Source of the DNA: Wyeomyia smithii
Taxonomy: Eukaryota > Arthropoda > Insecta > Diptera > Culicidae
Assembly: GCF_029784165.1 (NCBI RefSeq)
Contig: NC_073696.1
Location: 265,824,760-265,888,759, forward strand
Direction: 5' to 3'
Length of the DNA: 64,000 nt
Part shown: positions 1 to 12,365 of the stretch, piece after piece
Position numbering within the stretch: position 1 is the stretch's first letter
Layout of the letters: each line of letters opens with the position of its first letter
Position numbers and translations under genes: made by a program
Notes under the pieces: model-generated
Seen by the model: the letters and a program-made list of their open reading frames with translations, nothing else
Database searches by the model: none
What the model was told of the DNA's origin: nothing

Positions 1-284
1 ACGTCATTAGAGTATTATTCAAGTATTATCATTGTTTTTTTTTTCAGAGAGTATAATCATTCCGAAGGCTACAACTGATACAATACAATGATCAAAATGT
101 TATAAGACGAGCCTTCTTGGAACGTTTTAATTTATTCCGAGTTCCGTTGTCAGCCACGGACGTCCGATAGATCGACTGTGAGACTGTATCTTTACTACCT
201 TCACGCACTAATTTTTGTGAGCCTCATTACAGAGACTCGCCCTTTGAATGATAGTCCTAGTAGTAGATCACAAGGGTGAAGAAA

Positions 285-1110
285 TACTCGAATGGTTCGT
301 CCGGACCCTGGGTTGTGTTTTTCCGGCCGAAATCGAAACTTTCAAATGTCATGCAGATTTCCGAGGATCAGGCAAAGCAGTTTAAAGCTGTAACTGAGAT
401 TTTCAAAGTTCACCCAAATTGCGGGTGACAGTGTCAGATCAGACAAAGAAACGCGATTGTTTGCAGTAAGCTTTTTACGCGCGAGTATCGCATATACATT
501 CCTACTCGCACCGTGGAGATCGGTGTCGTTACTGAAACGGGTTTGACTATCGAGAACTTGTTGAATGAGATTGCACTCAAATTGCGGGAAACAAAATGTT
601 TACCCCATTAGACTCGTTTCGGGTGACGTTCACCGGTTCTGCTTTGCCCAGCCCTATCGAAGTGAGTCGAGTTCGTGTACCAGTTAATTTTTTTGTACCG
701 CTGGTCAAGAACTCTCTGAATTGTAAGCAGTTGGGTCATATGTCTACCCACTACTGCATTGAGGTGTGGTAAGTACGGGGAGAATCTGGCAGATGATGCT
801 TGAGAAAAAAGTGTCTGAAAAGTGTCTTTATTACGGGGAGACTGCACGAGCTCTCATCGTGCCCGCGTAAAAATAACGCAAGGAGAAAATCAAGCGGTCT
901 TTGAAAGAGCGCTCTAAAAGCACGTTTGTTGAGATTCTCGAAAAGACTGCCGCTGCCAACCCAGTTTCCGTGAATCCCTATGACATCTTGTCTTCTGATT
1001 GGCTGATCTTGGGGTGTCTAGGAAAAAAACTTTCCTCTCCGAAACTTCCCAGGGAAAGAACGAAGATATCACAAGGTGAAATGACAAATACATGAAAATC
1101 GAAAAGTAAT
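285..1110 (+). pseudogene. Decayed LINE ORF1 (gag-like, zinc knuckle)
   Basis: Remnant of the nucleic-acid-binding ORF1 of an APE-type non-LTR retrotransposon. Read through several frame breaks, it matches the usual order of insect LINE gag-like proteins. A central region around 430-590 reads like the TREYRVYIPA-type stretch of the family. Around 617-690 there is a VTFTGSALPSPIEV-like segment, then a CCHC knuckle at about 715-755 reading NSLNCKQLGHMSTHYC, whose first cysteine has become serine. A degraded second knuckle follows near 820-840. A basic tail with RSKSTFVEILEK lies at 910-945 and SSPKLPRERTKIS at 1035-1075. In-frame stops (for example just after the first knuckle) show it is dead. 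It lies directly upstream of an endonuclease remnant in the normal ORF1-ORF2 order. What I see is the motif order; assignment to a mosquito-type LINE rests on family knowledge, and the clade is not resolved. Confidence 0.82.
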
Positions 1111-1439
1111 GTTGAAATGGAAACTCGAAGCAAACTCCTCCGGGATTGGCTCCCTTGAATTCTCGAAAGGATATGGATCACTTCCGGAAACATAAAAAAC
1201 CTATATTTTTCTACTTTTTTGTCCAAGATACAACCAATCTGAGCTACTAAAACTTACAGATATCGTGGACTGAATTTTACAAACCTTCAATATCGCTGAT
1301 CTCTTTAATAGTGTGCTATTGGTTTTTCTACCTACAGTTATAATATTTCTGAAACAGATGACTTAAAATGGCCCCTTCTCGCTACGATTGTATCTTGGAT
1401 GGCTAAATAATTGATTCAGGTCAGGGGTTCAATCAATGT

Positions 1440-1612
1440 TTTACAGTGGAATGGCAGAAGTGTCATTTCCAAACTCGACTCTTTCAAAATAATGATCAAC
1501 AGATTAAATTGCGACGCATTTTCTCTCTGTGAAACTTGGCTTATTTCTAAGGATTAAGAAGTGCTATTTTTTCATCGTTTTAGCCTCCCTTCGAAGTAAC
1601 CTTGTATTGTCT
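1440..1612 (+). pseudogene. LINE ORF2 remnant: start of the APE endonuclease
   Basis: The frame beginning near 1441 reads LQWNGRSVISKLDSFK and then INRLNCDAFSLCETWL. This is the first beta strand and the catalytic-glutamate segment (ETWL) of an apurinic endonuclease-like domain. The text then jumps, after an apparent deletion of roughly 20-30 residues and a frame change, to RIKKCYFFIVLASLRS. That resembles the later GIKKCYSF segment of the same domain. Nothing recognisable follows about 1612, so the rest of ORF2 (reverse transcriptase) is missing. Together with the ORF1 relic at 285-1110 it forms one old, 3'-truncated or deleted LINE copy. Confidence 0.78.
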
Positions 1613-4600
1613 CAATACATACTCCTCTTAGTCTTTCATCAAAATAATACACAATCTACAATTTGTATGAAACGCCCGACGTTTCGACCGTTTTCGATGG
1701 GCTTTTTCAAGGGAAGGCCAAATATGAATTATCCACTCAATTGTTACCCATTTTCTAGTCTACAGTTTGCTTTCTGCTTTCCATTCACTTTATATAATTC
1801 CCTTCTCTTCCTCTTCGGTTTTATGACTTGTTATGTTATGTGTTCATCTGCTTTCTCACTCCGAGATTTTTTTCCTTGTTTTTAATTTTTTGAACAAACG
1901 TCACTCGTTTTACTCACGTGCTCTCTTCTTTTGATTATTTGTTCGTATTTTCTGTATTATTTTGTTCTTTTTTATTATGGTTTGCATATGTTAGCCAATG
2001 TTTAAATCTTTTTTTCTCTTGGTTTGGAGTTTTCGCGATGCTCATTTCATTTTCCCCTATTTTCACTTTGTTTTTTCAAGTTCTCTGCCTTTGTTTCTAT
2101 TTCTCTTTCCCTTTATTCGATTCTGTTTTTACCTTTTACTCTTGCTTTTTTGTGTTTGCTCTTAGGAAGAAGTCACCTTTATAGAATTTCACTCACTCAC
2201 ATACTAAATATATTGCGCTCATTTGCTCTCTGACATGTCTGGCATACTTTCGTTTTACATCGGTCATCGTTTTTTTTTCGTTTCTCCGCTTTCAATTTCT
2301 TACTTTTTGTTTTACTCTCCCGTGTTGATCTCTTATTTGTTGCTTAGATTTTCATTGTTTATATGTTATGCTTTAGTTTATTAAACTTTAGTGATACATT
2401 TTTCGCGTTTCCTGAGTTATTTACACATTTTGTTTGCTGCCTATTTTTTTATCCAACAATTGTAACCAGCGAGGTTCTTTCGTTATCCTCACTTTTCATT
2501 TCGAAGCGTTGCCAAATTTCTCTATTTCTGCATTTTTTATTACATTTATTCGAAATGATGACAACCCCTGTCTCTTTCTTCCTTTTTCAGTTATTCGCTG
2601 TTTATTCTTGCATTCTAAACATTTTTCTATGATTTTTTCTTTGGTTTGCCAAAAAATCTATTTCGTCATTTTGATTTCTGTTTGTTTTTAATTCTTGTTT
2701 TTCGTTTTTCTCTTTATATTTCGTTTCCTGATGCATTTGTGATTGCTTTCTGTATTTTCTTCCTCAACTTTCAGGTTTTAACCTTTGTGTTAATGCATCG
2801 CTATTTTCATCATTTCCTCTGACTGTCCATTGTTAGCTTTTTTGTGTTTCAATCTCTCATTTTGCATGATCTCTTTTCTTGTCTTTATGGTTTCCTTTTT
2901 TTCCTTCTCTTTATCTGTCTTTTCACTCTAGTATTGTTTGCATATTTTTTACTCTTCGATTGAAATATTCGTTTTCCTCGCACACTTTGTTTCGCGTATC
3001 ATCTATATGTACTTTCTGACTTGCTTTGTTAGTATTTTATTTTTCCCACTTTTCAATTTACTTCATTTATGTTCTAAAAGCTTTCCTCTCCGCTTTTCCC
3101 ACTTTATTTCTTATATTCAAGTCAGACTCCAATTCACTATTTCACTTACTTTATTGCGCTCACTTGTTGTCGACTAACGTATTCTTTTCTTTTGAGTTTC
3201 TCATTCTCCCACTTCGTACCTATCGTCAATCACTTTTGCTTTCTGTTTGCTTCTTTTAGTTTTATTATGCCGTACTTTCTGTTGGTTGGTTTCGTTTTTG
3301 CTGAATATTTTGCTATTTTTCATATTTCAGTTCAAACCTTTCCTTTTCTCATATACTTTTTTCACTGCCTTGCTTTTCATGATAGTTGAAGCATTTTGTT
3401 TCCTTCGTGTCTGGCGTGTCTAGTCTATTTCCAATTATTGTGTTGTTTTTTTTTTTTTTTGAGTGTTTTACTCCTCAGTGTATACTTTCTTTTTCACTTT
3501 CTCCTGTGGCTTTTCTTTTTGTTGATTAATGTTATTTTATTATTAATTTTTTGTTATTTTCGCCTTATTTCTTTCGGTTTTCGTATTATTTTTTAAACCT
3601 CGATTTGCCACCAACTGCGCATCTCGACTTTTCGCAGGTTGTAGATATGGTAAGTCGCTATTTTCAGCGTGCGAAGAGACACACTCTCTCAAACTCTCTC
3701 AGTCACAAAAATAATTTATACAGTGTGTTTTGTTGATCGTAGCGTGCTAGGAACGGGGCTCAATAGTAGAAAGTGATTCGATATTAATCTTAAGGGATAT
3801 TATCTTTCCAGTGATTTAATTGGTAAAAGTACCAAGCGGTCTCCCATCGGTGATTGTGGCTTTGAGTTCTGTCTGAATGAAGAAAATTTTACTTCCAAGT
3901 CTACGTCGCGTCTTCTTTTCTCGTTCATTTTTCGCATCCTTGAAAAACATACATTGCCCGCTTTACTAAACTTAAAAAGTAGTCATAGTCATACGACAAA
4001 AAATGGATTTTTATTGCTCATAATTTATACTTCAGCTTGAGCTCTAGTTTCCTTAGTACATTTTTTCTCCATTTTATGTCTTGCTTTTCATGATGTTGAA
4101 GATCTTTATTGTTTTCTAGTTCAGTCGCTTGCTTTCTGTACACCTTTTTTCGTAACTGATTCATTCCTAACTTTCCGTTGACCCATTTTTGCTCGTTGTT
4201 TTTTTCTGAATTTTTCTTCTGGCTCTAGTGTTTCTTCGTGTCACCTAATGTCGTCTAATATTCGCCTTCTTTCTTACTTTTTGTTTTTCAGTTTCTATGT
4301 CTTTTTAATCGCATTGTATATTACTTCTTTTTTATTTCTCACTTTTCTTGCACTTTTTACGTTTCTTTCTCAATTTTTTTCATAACGTTTTTGCTTCCGC
4401 TCTATGATATTTTTCCATATTTTTTTTTTCAAATGCCTTGATCGTATTATTCTATTTCTGTATCTTTATAATCCACAGTTAATTCACTGTTTTTTGGAGC
4501 GTTTCAATTCTCTTACTCACTTTTCGTTTTATTGTGTTTTCTTCACTACACCTTTTTTTATTGCCTATTTTTTCTATTATTTTTTCTGCCCATTTCCTTC

Positions 4601-4760
4601 TGAATTCGTTTTTGTTCTCCGGTCTTTTTTTTTGACACATTTTTATTATTTCGTTATGGTTATAATTTTTCCGTTTTTATCTTTACTGCTCTGTCTACCT
4701 TTCTTTGTTTTAATTTTTTCACTACCTGTCTTACGAGTGCAATGTTAATAATAGTGAGAT
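1613..4760 (+). repeat. T-rich, strand-asymmetric low-complexity tract
   Basis: About 3 kb in which the plus strand is dominated by T and C, with runs such as TTTTTTTCGTTT, and G and A are scarce. It contains no block of clear unit length. A segment at about 3600-4000 interrupts it with ordinary composition, ending near a CGTAGCGTGCTAGG stretch. Many overlapping open frames rich in Phe, Leu and Ser cross it. They follow from the skew and are not credible proteins. I see no terminal repeats at either edge. It could be an old transcribed-strand mutation bias, an expanded pyrimidine tract, or the poly-A-rich side of something on the minus strand. Confidence 0.6.
1671..1712 (-). other. GAAACGTCGG hairpin motif, copy 1
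   Basis: The minus strand reads TTGAAAAAGCCC, then a short spacer ATCGAAAAC, then GGTCGAAACGTCGG. It belongs to the dispersed motif family seen again at 10663, 35591 and in the 47.8-50.8 kb array. The GCC/GGT flanks can form only an imperfect short stem in this copy. Confidence 0.55.
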
Positions 4761-7640
4761 ATATGTCAAATTAGCGCATTTTCTGTTGACTTTTTTTCAA
4801 ATTTAATTCATTGCATTTGGATAAGTTATAAAGATTTAAGAGTGTGACCAAACCAGGAACCCAAAATAACATATAAATTTTGTATGATATATTTACTGTT
4901 TTAAACAATTGTTTCAACCGAATTCTCAGGCTTGGAATCTACAAAAATAGTTTCAACTTGATTATCATCGTTCAACTCTATAAAACTGAAAAGATTAAGG
5001 AATCTTCACTTGACGATTTGATTTCGCGATGTATGAAAAATTCAACTTATGAAGCTATAAATTTAACTGAAAATTTCTACGGAGCTCATGCCACAGTTTA
5101 AAAATTACATAAAAAAAACTTCCAGTTATTGAAAAATCGTATTTTAATTCAGCAAAATTAGATTGAAAGTCATCAATTGATGTTTTGTCGATTCTAAAAA
5201 CCGGTGAACCAGAGGTACAAATCAAATTATAGACCTAATGGATCTGTACGAAGGATGCACAAACTTGAAGCCATTTTTAGAAAGTTCAACTTACTGATCT
5301 ACACGCAGAGAATAATATACATATAGTATATCTACGACCCGTGTGTGTTTGAGACGCTCAGTGCAAGACGCTTGTACAGCTTTCTTTAACATTAAAAAAA
5401 AATTTACAGTGCTTATCACTTCCCTAAACAGAAAATTCAGATGGTTTACAATTTAGCATCAATTGCATCAATAACCAACCGCCCCCACTTAGTTCAGGAA
5501 CAAAGAAGCAGACGCATGGTTACCAACGTATGACCAGTGGAAAACTTCACCAGCAAAATATCAAGTTGAACTTGGCCCGCCAACAAGCTAACGAGGCATC
5601 TTGAGTATACCGTAAAATCCAACTCTTTAAAAGCGAGTTAAATTTCTCCCGCCAACAACATCTGTTGAAACCTTCTAAAGTCTGAAGCAAAAAGCCTGCA
5701 TTCATGTACATACTTGCCCATACACACACAGCGGACCCTTCCTCACGCGTTTCGTTTGTCCGTCAGTTCATTCTGCGAAAAATTCCTGTATTTCGCGAAA
5801 AAAGAACCAAACTAAAGAAAAAGAAAAAAAACCTAAACGACGACGACCACGACTACGGATCGGATCGCATCCTGCCGAAAGTGGAGCGTGGCGAGTTTTC
5901 TCTGCCTCCCCTTCCCCCGCTGGGCGCGCTCTATTCTCGGTGATGGAAAATCAATTTTTATTACCGCTTGGAGAGCATCAGCAGTAACAGCCAGCCACAC
6001 TACTGATGATGGCATCGTACACCACAGGCGAAAATAAAGCACGTAAGACGACGACAGAGGCGGCAGAACAAGTAGAAGAACAACCAGCAGCAGCGCCACT
6101 CGGTGTTGCATGTTGCGACACAACCGCAAGAAGGAAGCAGGTTGGGGTAGACTACTGAGTCAGTTCAAGTCTATAGTTTAGTACGAGCGAGCGAGTAGAA
6201 GAGAGTGATAGCCTGAATGGAAAGCTCTCTTCCTGGCGCTTTTGGGTGGCGTTCTGGGGGAGGGTTGGTTGCTGCAAAAAAGCACTCACTCAGTCGAAAA
6301 AGGAAGTGAAAGAAGCGAAACATACAAAAAAAATTCTATGAACCGAGGTGTGGAGGGACGCAACAAAAAAAAAGTCGGGAAATGTTCATAAACTTCGAGA
6401 TGGCTTCGGGAGAGGAGCAAGCGACTGTTGCTCTCTTCTTTCTCTCGCTGTTCGATGCTCGTAAAATCGCTTTCACAAACATATAGATAAGCGATATTCG
6501 GAATTGTATTTCTCCGATTGAGCCCCCCCCCCCCTTTCTCTTCCCGCCGCCTGTGACCCAGGCCAGGGTGTGACGGCCGAAGCTGGTGCTTCGGTTCCGG
6601 GAAATCGAAATACTTCTGGCCGTGAAGGATGGCAAGATAAAACAAAACACGCAAGCAGAAGGAAGCTTTTTTCCCGATTTTGATTTTCCCAAAGCCAAAT
6701 CGAATCAAAGCGCACTCGCGCGACCGAACCGGATGTAGTTGCTGCTGCTGCTGCTGATGCTGCTCTTCGGTCTGTTAGTGTGTGTGATTTGCAGCACGTA
6801 CCGTGGAAGCATCCTTTGTTGGGTTTGGTGGGGGAGGAAGAAGGGGGGGCACATTCGATTCCAAAGTCCGCGTGGCTGCAAGGCGGAGAGCGAGATGCCG
6901 ATTCGTTTGTGTGTAAATAACACTATAGATCGAGGACCAATCGATGCACAGCGGAGGATGAGGATGAGAATTTTCCGTTCGGTTCGGTTTCTTTCTGTTC
7001 TTCTTTTTTTTTGGTGTGTTGTTTACTGCTTCCACACCCCACCCGGGCACCATCCGGTCCACCCGGCGGCACTGAGCTTCTTGCAGTTTTGCAGTTCCGT
7101 ACAGAGCGTGGATAGTGTGGATGCGCAGGCGAACGACGATGGGATGAAATTGCACTTCTGGCGCGCTGCTATGTACAAGCTAGCAACATATCGGAATTGG
7201 ATTTTGGACCGTGGACCGTGTTCTGCACCGTAAGAGAGACAGGTTAAGAGCGCTGTGTGGAGAGCTTGGCGCGAAGAAAGGGGGAGAAAAAGACGAAAAA
7301 AAGTGCCGTTATTGCTAGGACGATAGTTCTGTTCGGTTCGGTTCGGTTCTGTTGCTCCGGCTCTGCCGGGCGATCAAGGAATTGGATTAAAGTTGATGGT
7401 TCGCTAGAGAGATTGCGAAGATAGATACAGAGTCCGAGGAGGGCTTTAAATTAAGTTTTGGGATGTTCCGTACGGGCGAGCCGTCGTCCAGGCAAAGATT
7501 ATTTCAGCTTGTGCACCACGGACAGAAAACGTCAATCAGGGTGGTTTTCCCGAGTTCGGAAAGTTTTTGAGGAATCTTTCGAGAAAGCTTCGCTAGTTGC
7601 TATCAATGGCCGCAAGCAATTTGGTAAACGTTTATCGATC
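4761..7640. other. No gene recognised; unique DNA, GC-richer from about 5.6 kb
   Basis: From 4761 to about 5600 the sequence is AT-rich and unremarkable. From about 5700 it becomes richer in GC and CpG, with simple stretches: a C-run at 6525-6534, CTG repeats near 6738-6756 and a repeated CGGTT run near 7330-7350. The longest open frame, 6739-7233 plus, encodes no recognisable domain, and its residue make-up follows the base composition. I see no splice-bounded exon or terminal repeats. A regulatory or untranslated region is possible but not shown. Confidence 0.5.
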
Positions 7641-7646
7641 GATTTT

Positions 7647-7771
7647 GAAAGTTGAGTAAAATCGGACTCAGATTCTGAGCTTTAAGTATCAGGAAAATGA
7701 AAGTATCAGGAAAATGAAAGTTGAGTAAAATCGGACTCAGATTCTGAGCTTTAAGTATCAGGAAAATGAAA
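7647..7771 (+). repeat. Recent local tandem duplication
   Basis: A block starting AAAGTTGAGTAAAATCGG and ending TATCAGGAAAATG occurs twice with no mismatch that I can see. An extra copy of the last 17 bases lies between them. The near identity implies a young replication-slippage or unequal-exchange event. Confidence 0.85.
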
Positions 7772-10231
7772 TTAGTATTACCTAGTGCAACTTTAGTAGC
7801 ACTCTTGAAAAGAAATCAGGTGCCTGAATCTAACCGTAAGCTTGAAAAGACGTAAATAAATTGATTCACGTTTGCCCATGTATCTCAGCCAAAATTGCAC
7901 CAACTTTATTAGATGTTTTTTGCTGATCGATATCTGGAAGCCATTTAAAACAGTTTAGTTTATTTCAACGTTGTCATTTCATGTTTTCCAAGAACTGATT
8001 TTAGGGGGTAAAAGTCCAAACGAGTTTTATTCAAACGGAATTTTTTTTTTCGAGAATTCAATAAGTGTAAACTTATCACAAATTTCCTTTAGATTTTTTG
8101 CAGCTCCTGGTTGAGTTCAAACCGATAAAAATATATAGCGATAAATATAAGCGAACCTTTGGAACTACTCTTGAGCATCGTCTATAACAGGCGCCCCCTT
8201 GATCTTATGCGGGATTTTTAGCTGTTTTATCACATAGGATGGCGAGGAAGTTCTCAAAGTCGAATTCGCTGATTTTCCTTAATATTCCCTGAAATATAAA
8301 ATTAATTTACCTGATGTTTTCCAGCATTCAGCACAAAAATGGCAACGTAGATGAACACAACTCTGAAATCCCAGTGAAAAAATTATCCCAGTTTTTATCG
8401 GATATGAAACCGAACCCTAGAGGTACCGAAATAGCCTTTTATGCCACGAAAACCAGTTTTTGCGCTAAAGAGCCTTCCAAAAAAAGAACCTTGGCTCGGA
8501 TGAATTTTTTTTCTCTGAATATTTTTTAGTTTTCCCTGATTTCCCTGATCGAAAAATGGATTTCCTGAAATTGCCTAATTTTGCAGGTTTTTCCTATGAT
8601 TCACAATTTGCGATAATGATTAAATTTATGCCCAGTTTTGAGAGGTAAATAACTGGATGTGATATTTTAAAATCATTTTGTTGCCACGTTCTTAGTCGAT
8701 TTAGCTGTTTAGTTCAACCAAGTCTTAACTTTGTTTTACATTCTGATTTTTATTCATCAAAAAATAAAATGTTTTTTTTTTTCTAACTTTGTTAGCTAAA
8801 TTTGCAAACGGAAATGATAAACAACATCAGCATCATGTCATCAATAATACCTTTATCATGTTATCCATAATAACCGTTAATTTTACTATTTTTCTGGCGA
8901 TTTTCATAAACCTCAATTTTTTTTTATAGTTTCTGTAGCTTTTCTGGAGAATCCTAGCCAAAATCTCAAATGATCGTCATTTACGGAAAGTGTTACTTCT
9001 TTCATTTCATCCAAAAAGCAGGAGCTGAAGCGCATCGAGTGTTGCAAAAAGTTCGATGTTGACGACTGTTCGCTTGAAGGTGTACTACAAACCTTCGGAG
9101 GCGCTCAACGATGAGGATCCATGTTTAACGCAGGAACAGCTTGCTCTGGTATTAGCATGCTTTTTCATCAGTACACTTAATATTTTTCTTGCGTATCACA
9201 TATTACTTAATTCTTTTTACAGTTTCTTAGCATTTCTGAAAAATTCTCGTAAAAAATATGAAATCAGATTTAAAAACCACCATTCGTTCAAAAATCCAGG
9301 TAAAAAGCGATTCCAGTGTTTTCATTTAAACTTTGTATCATTCTTTACGGTTATATAAGTGGTTCATTTCCTGCCTGTAAACATCATCGTACCGATCATC
9401 ATACCATATGAGGTCTTAGATTTAGAAATAGAATCTGAGGTTGGATTCTGGCTTCTGAGGCATTTTAAGTCGATTTATCTGAAACAGGAAATCGTAATCT
9501 TGAAAGATAAAATGCGCTTGGCGCATCATTACTCCGTCATTTGATGGAGCCAATTCTTTGATCGGTTTCGTTTTTAACGATTTGTCTGACCATTTAAATC
9601 TTAGTTTTGTTTTACTTTTTATTCCTTTTTATATGAAATTTAACTTAGTGATGATTATTATCGATTCGTTTCGTGTAAATCGCATGTATCTCAATTCTCT
9701 TCTTACAGTTCCTGGTGGATTTCAGAAAAATATCAATAAAAATCTTAAATACGCTTAGAAGAACGGGTAAATTGTGAAACCCGTGTAAAGAGCGATTGCA
9801 GTTTTTGATTTATAAGATTTAGAAATCGTTACCGCTTGGTTCTAAGTTCATTTTTTGCCTGTAGACACCATCCCGGTCCCGGGTTGTGTCTTACTGGTCC
9901 TGGAAATTTCTACATTTGATGATATTTGACCATTTTATGCTGTATTCTAGAAACCAAAAGCCGTCATCTTGGAAGGCAAAATGTAGTTTAAATCGATTTC
10001 CGTCCATAAGGGATCATCTCGGCTTAAAAAAATATCTATATTGGATGGTTGTTGGCCAAATTACGCTGGGCTGGGAAATCGTAGGTCGCCATCTTGGAAT
10101 TAATACACATCAAAATCGTTGCGGAAGCTCTACCGGAATTTTGTTTTCTTAAAAAATCCCTCCTTAGAGACTTCCTTGTCCCTTACTTCGTTTTTTGGTG
10201 CTCTCCCTGATAAATACGACACAACTAAACT
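7772..10231. other. AT-rich DNA with diverged dispersed repeats, no gene
   Basis: No coding region is recognised. Phrases recur in diverged form: TTTCCCTGA-type blocks around 8270-8580, a CCTGTAAACATCATC/CCTGTAGACACCATC block at about 9375 and 9860, and a GTCATCTTGGAA/GCCATCTTGGAA phrase at about 9965 and 10090. These look like decayed members of an interspersed family or an old tandem array. No boundary or target duplication could be placed. Confidence 0.45.
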
Positions 10232-10430
10232 TGTCGGAGTCGTAAGGTTACAGAGAATCTTAGTAGAATCATACGTGTTTTAAATAAACCCGTGACCGAA
10301 GTTGCCATCACTGAACCCATAAACTATTTATTGGTCAAACACCGCTTAATTTAGTAGAATCAGTCCATTCGATATCAAAAGACTTTAAGCATGGGTTTAT
10401 TCTAAGTCTCCTTCACATGAAAACTTCTCT
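10232..10430 (+). mobile_element. tRNA-derived SINE fragment (family of 34149 and 51143)
   Basis: Contains GTAAGGTTACAGAG, then CTTAGTAGAATCA, and about 115 bases later a second TAGTAGAATCAG followed by TTTAAGCATGGGTTTATTC. These are the diagnostic phrases of the SINE seen intact at 51143-51415. The part between the head and the second phrase is unrelated, so this copy is rearranged or hit by an insertion between about 10275 and 10350. The B box is lost. Confidence 0.65.
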
Positions 10431-10662
10431 CCACACAGAAAAACTCTCTTCTTTTTTTTCGCAACACCTTCCAACAGTTTGCTTGAGGAGATAGGAGAAT
10501 AGTAAGTCCTGGGGGAGTACGAGCACTTTAACACGAATCAAGTAACAATTCTCAATAAATGACACTGCAAATGAAAAAAAAACCTAAAATAAGTGAGAAC
10601 AGCAGCAAACACAAAAGATCAAAAGTTACTAGTCGTGGTGGAGTCCATACAAAAAAATATTA

Positions 10663-10700
10663 TTTGAAGAAGGCCACCACAAATGGCCGAAACGTCGAGC
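10663..10700 (+). other. GAAACGTCG hairpin motif, copy 2
   Basis: TTGAAGA, then A, then the perfect stem GGCC ... GGCC with a loop of about nine bases, immediately followed by GAAACGTCG. This is one of the best-paired copies of the dispersed motif. Confidence 0.7.
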
Positions 10701-10939
10701 AAATCAATTAGTTAGGTTCATATTTCTTTCAAAAAAGCTTATAGAGCTCAAATAGTAATGTCGTTAACATAAAAGTAACCTGTCACCTTATTATTTAATA
10801 TAATAATTTAACGTCGAATACGTTTTACAGCCACTTTTAATTAAAATGTAATTAGGGTTTTTCATTTTTTGATCAATAGTAACGAAAATTGCTATTTCTT
10901 ATTATCATTAATTTTTTGAAACATTTTAAGAACTCATAT

Positions 10940-11220
10940 CATGTTAGTTTTCAAAATCTATGTGTGTCTGTGTCCCAATGATTTGTTATTCAAGCATGCA
11001 AAAGTTTCACGAAAGGTAGTTTTTTTCTTGCGGGACGATGGGTTGATAAAGAATGAACTAGTGTTGTCAATGGAACCATTAGAAAAGAGAGTTCTGTTCA
11101 GTTCTGTCAATGTGTCAATTCTGTCAATCTGTCAATCTGTCAATTCTGTCATTTCTGTCATTTCTGTCAATCTGTTGATTTTGTCAATCTATCAAGCTGT
11201 CAATTCAATGTTTCAACCAT
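10940..11220 (+). repeat. TTCTTGCGGGACGAT/TCTGTCAAT repeat family, copy A
   Basis: The core TTTTTTCTTGCGGGACGATG lies at 11021-11040. About 60 bases later an imperfect minisatellite of unit TCTGTCAAT runs from about 11096 to 11208. The same core-then-minisatellite order recurs at 14092, 14843 and 19917. Open frames here only translate the minisatellite. Confidence 0.75.
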
Positions 11221-11371
11221 AATTTTTGAAGTTTTGGTTTGAAATAATGAATGTGCTTTCCCTCTATTTTTTAAATAAGAGCGCTACAAAAGTTATTTTT
11301 TAAATAAAACAAAAACGGTTTTGGATATCAGTGAAATTCTTTATTCATGTGAAAGTACATTTGACGGCATT

Positions 11372-12365
11372 ACTTTATTATTATTATTATTTATTTGTAA
11401 AGTCATCTGACACAGGTATGGTCTTAATGATAAAATAAATCTTAGTTACAAACACAATTACACTAAACATCTTAAAATAGTTGTCGTCTACAAGAGAATC
11501 GTCGTTTGAAGGTATCAATCGAAATCTCAAAGTCGAAAAGTTCGTAGACATAGTTCACTCTGCTTGGCTCAAGGTACAGGAAGTCTCTTGTGCGGAGTGG
11601 TCTCTCAGGTGCGTAAAGGTTCATCTGTTGTAGTATTGCAGGGTAGTCAATTTGTCCGGAAAGAATTCTAGCAACGAAAACGGCTTGAGCAGTAGCTTGT
11701 CGCTGCTCGAGCGTTTCAAGTCCCAGTAGCTTACATCGAGCTTCATACGAGGGTAAGTCCAACGGGGTGTTCCAGGGTAGCATGTGAAGTGCGTATCGAA
11801 GAAATTTTTTCTGAACGGACTCGATTCTAGCGATCCAGTTTGTTTGTGATGGGCACAAGACTACCGAACAAGACTCGAGGATAGAGCGCACTAGCGAACA
11901 GTAGAGCGATCGAAGGCAGTATGGATCCAGAAACTCATTAGCTATCTTGAAAATAAATCCCAGCTGACGATTAGCCTTTGAGATCATTTCATCAAAGTGT
12001 GGACGAAATTTCAGCGCACAATCAAGTTTTACACCAAGATCACGAATGTAAGCTACCCGTTGAAATGTATGATTGAGTACGGTGTAAACAAATAAGACTG
12101 GATTCAACTTGCGGTGAAATGTTATTACGTTGCACTCCTGAACGCTTAGTGTCAACAGATTCTTCGTGCACCATGCCTCGAATTCGTTGATCAAACGTTG
12201 TAGTTCCAGGCAGTCGGATAAGGCTTTGATTACCGCGAATATTTTTACATCATCTGTGTAAAATAGGTGATACACAGGTAGCAGTAAAGAGGAAACTTCG
12301 TTGATGAAAAGAGTGAAAAGCAGGGGACCTAAATTGCTTCCTTGTGGGACGCCGGAGAGGTTCGT
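11372..12365 (-). pseudogene. 5'-truncated LINE: reverse transcriptase C-terminal part and 3' tail
   Basis: 3' end of a non-LTR retrotransposon ORF2. On the minus strand the segment opens with the RT palm motif SGVPQGSNLGPLLF (about 12310-12355). It continues to the catalytic box, which reads YTDD where YADD is usual (about 12250). An open frame of 267 codons (11472-12275) then runs to the stop. It holds the thumb/C-terminal region with LNHTFQRVAYIRDLGV, ESVQKKFLRYAL and LPSYEARCKLLGLE, all typical of Jockey/CR1-like ORF2 ends. Below the stop is a 3' UTR of about 75 bases and a (TAA)n-type tail at 11372-11398. The element stops abruptly at about 12365, where a transposase relic begins, as expected for 5' truncation. 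It is a short dead copy. The clade is uncertain. Confidence 0.88.

Noticed and set aside
1529..3736. Several Phe/Leu/Ser-rich membrane-like open frames
   Set aside because: They come from the T-rich composition; overlapping frames all look alike and none has a plausible start, except that the first overlaps a LINE endonuclease relic.
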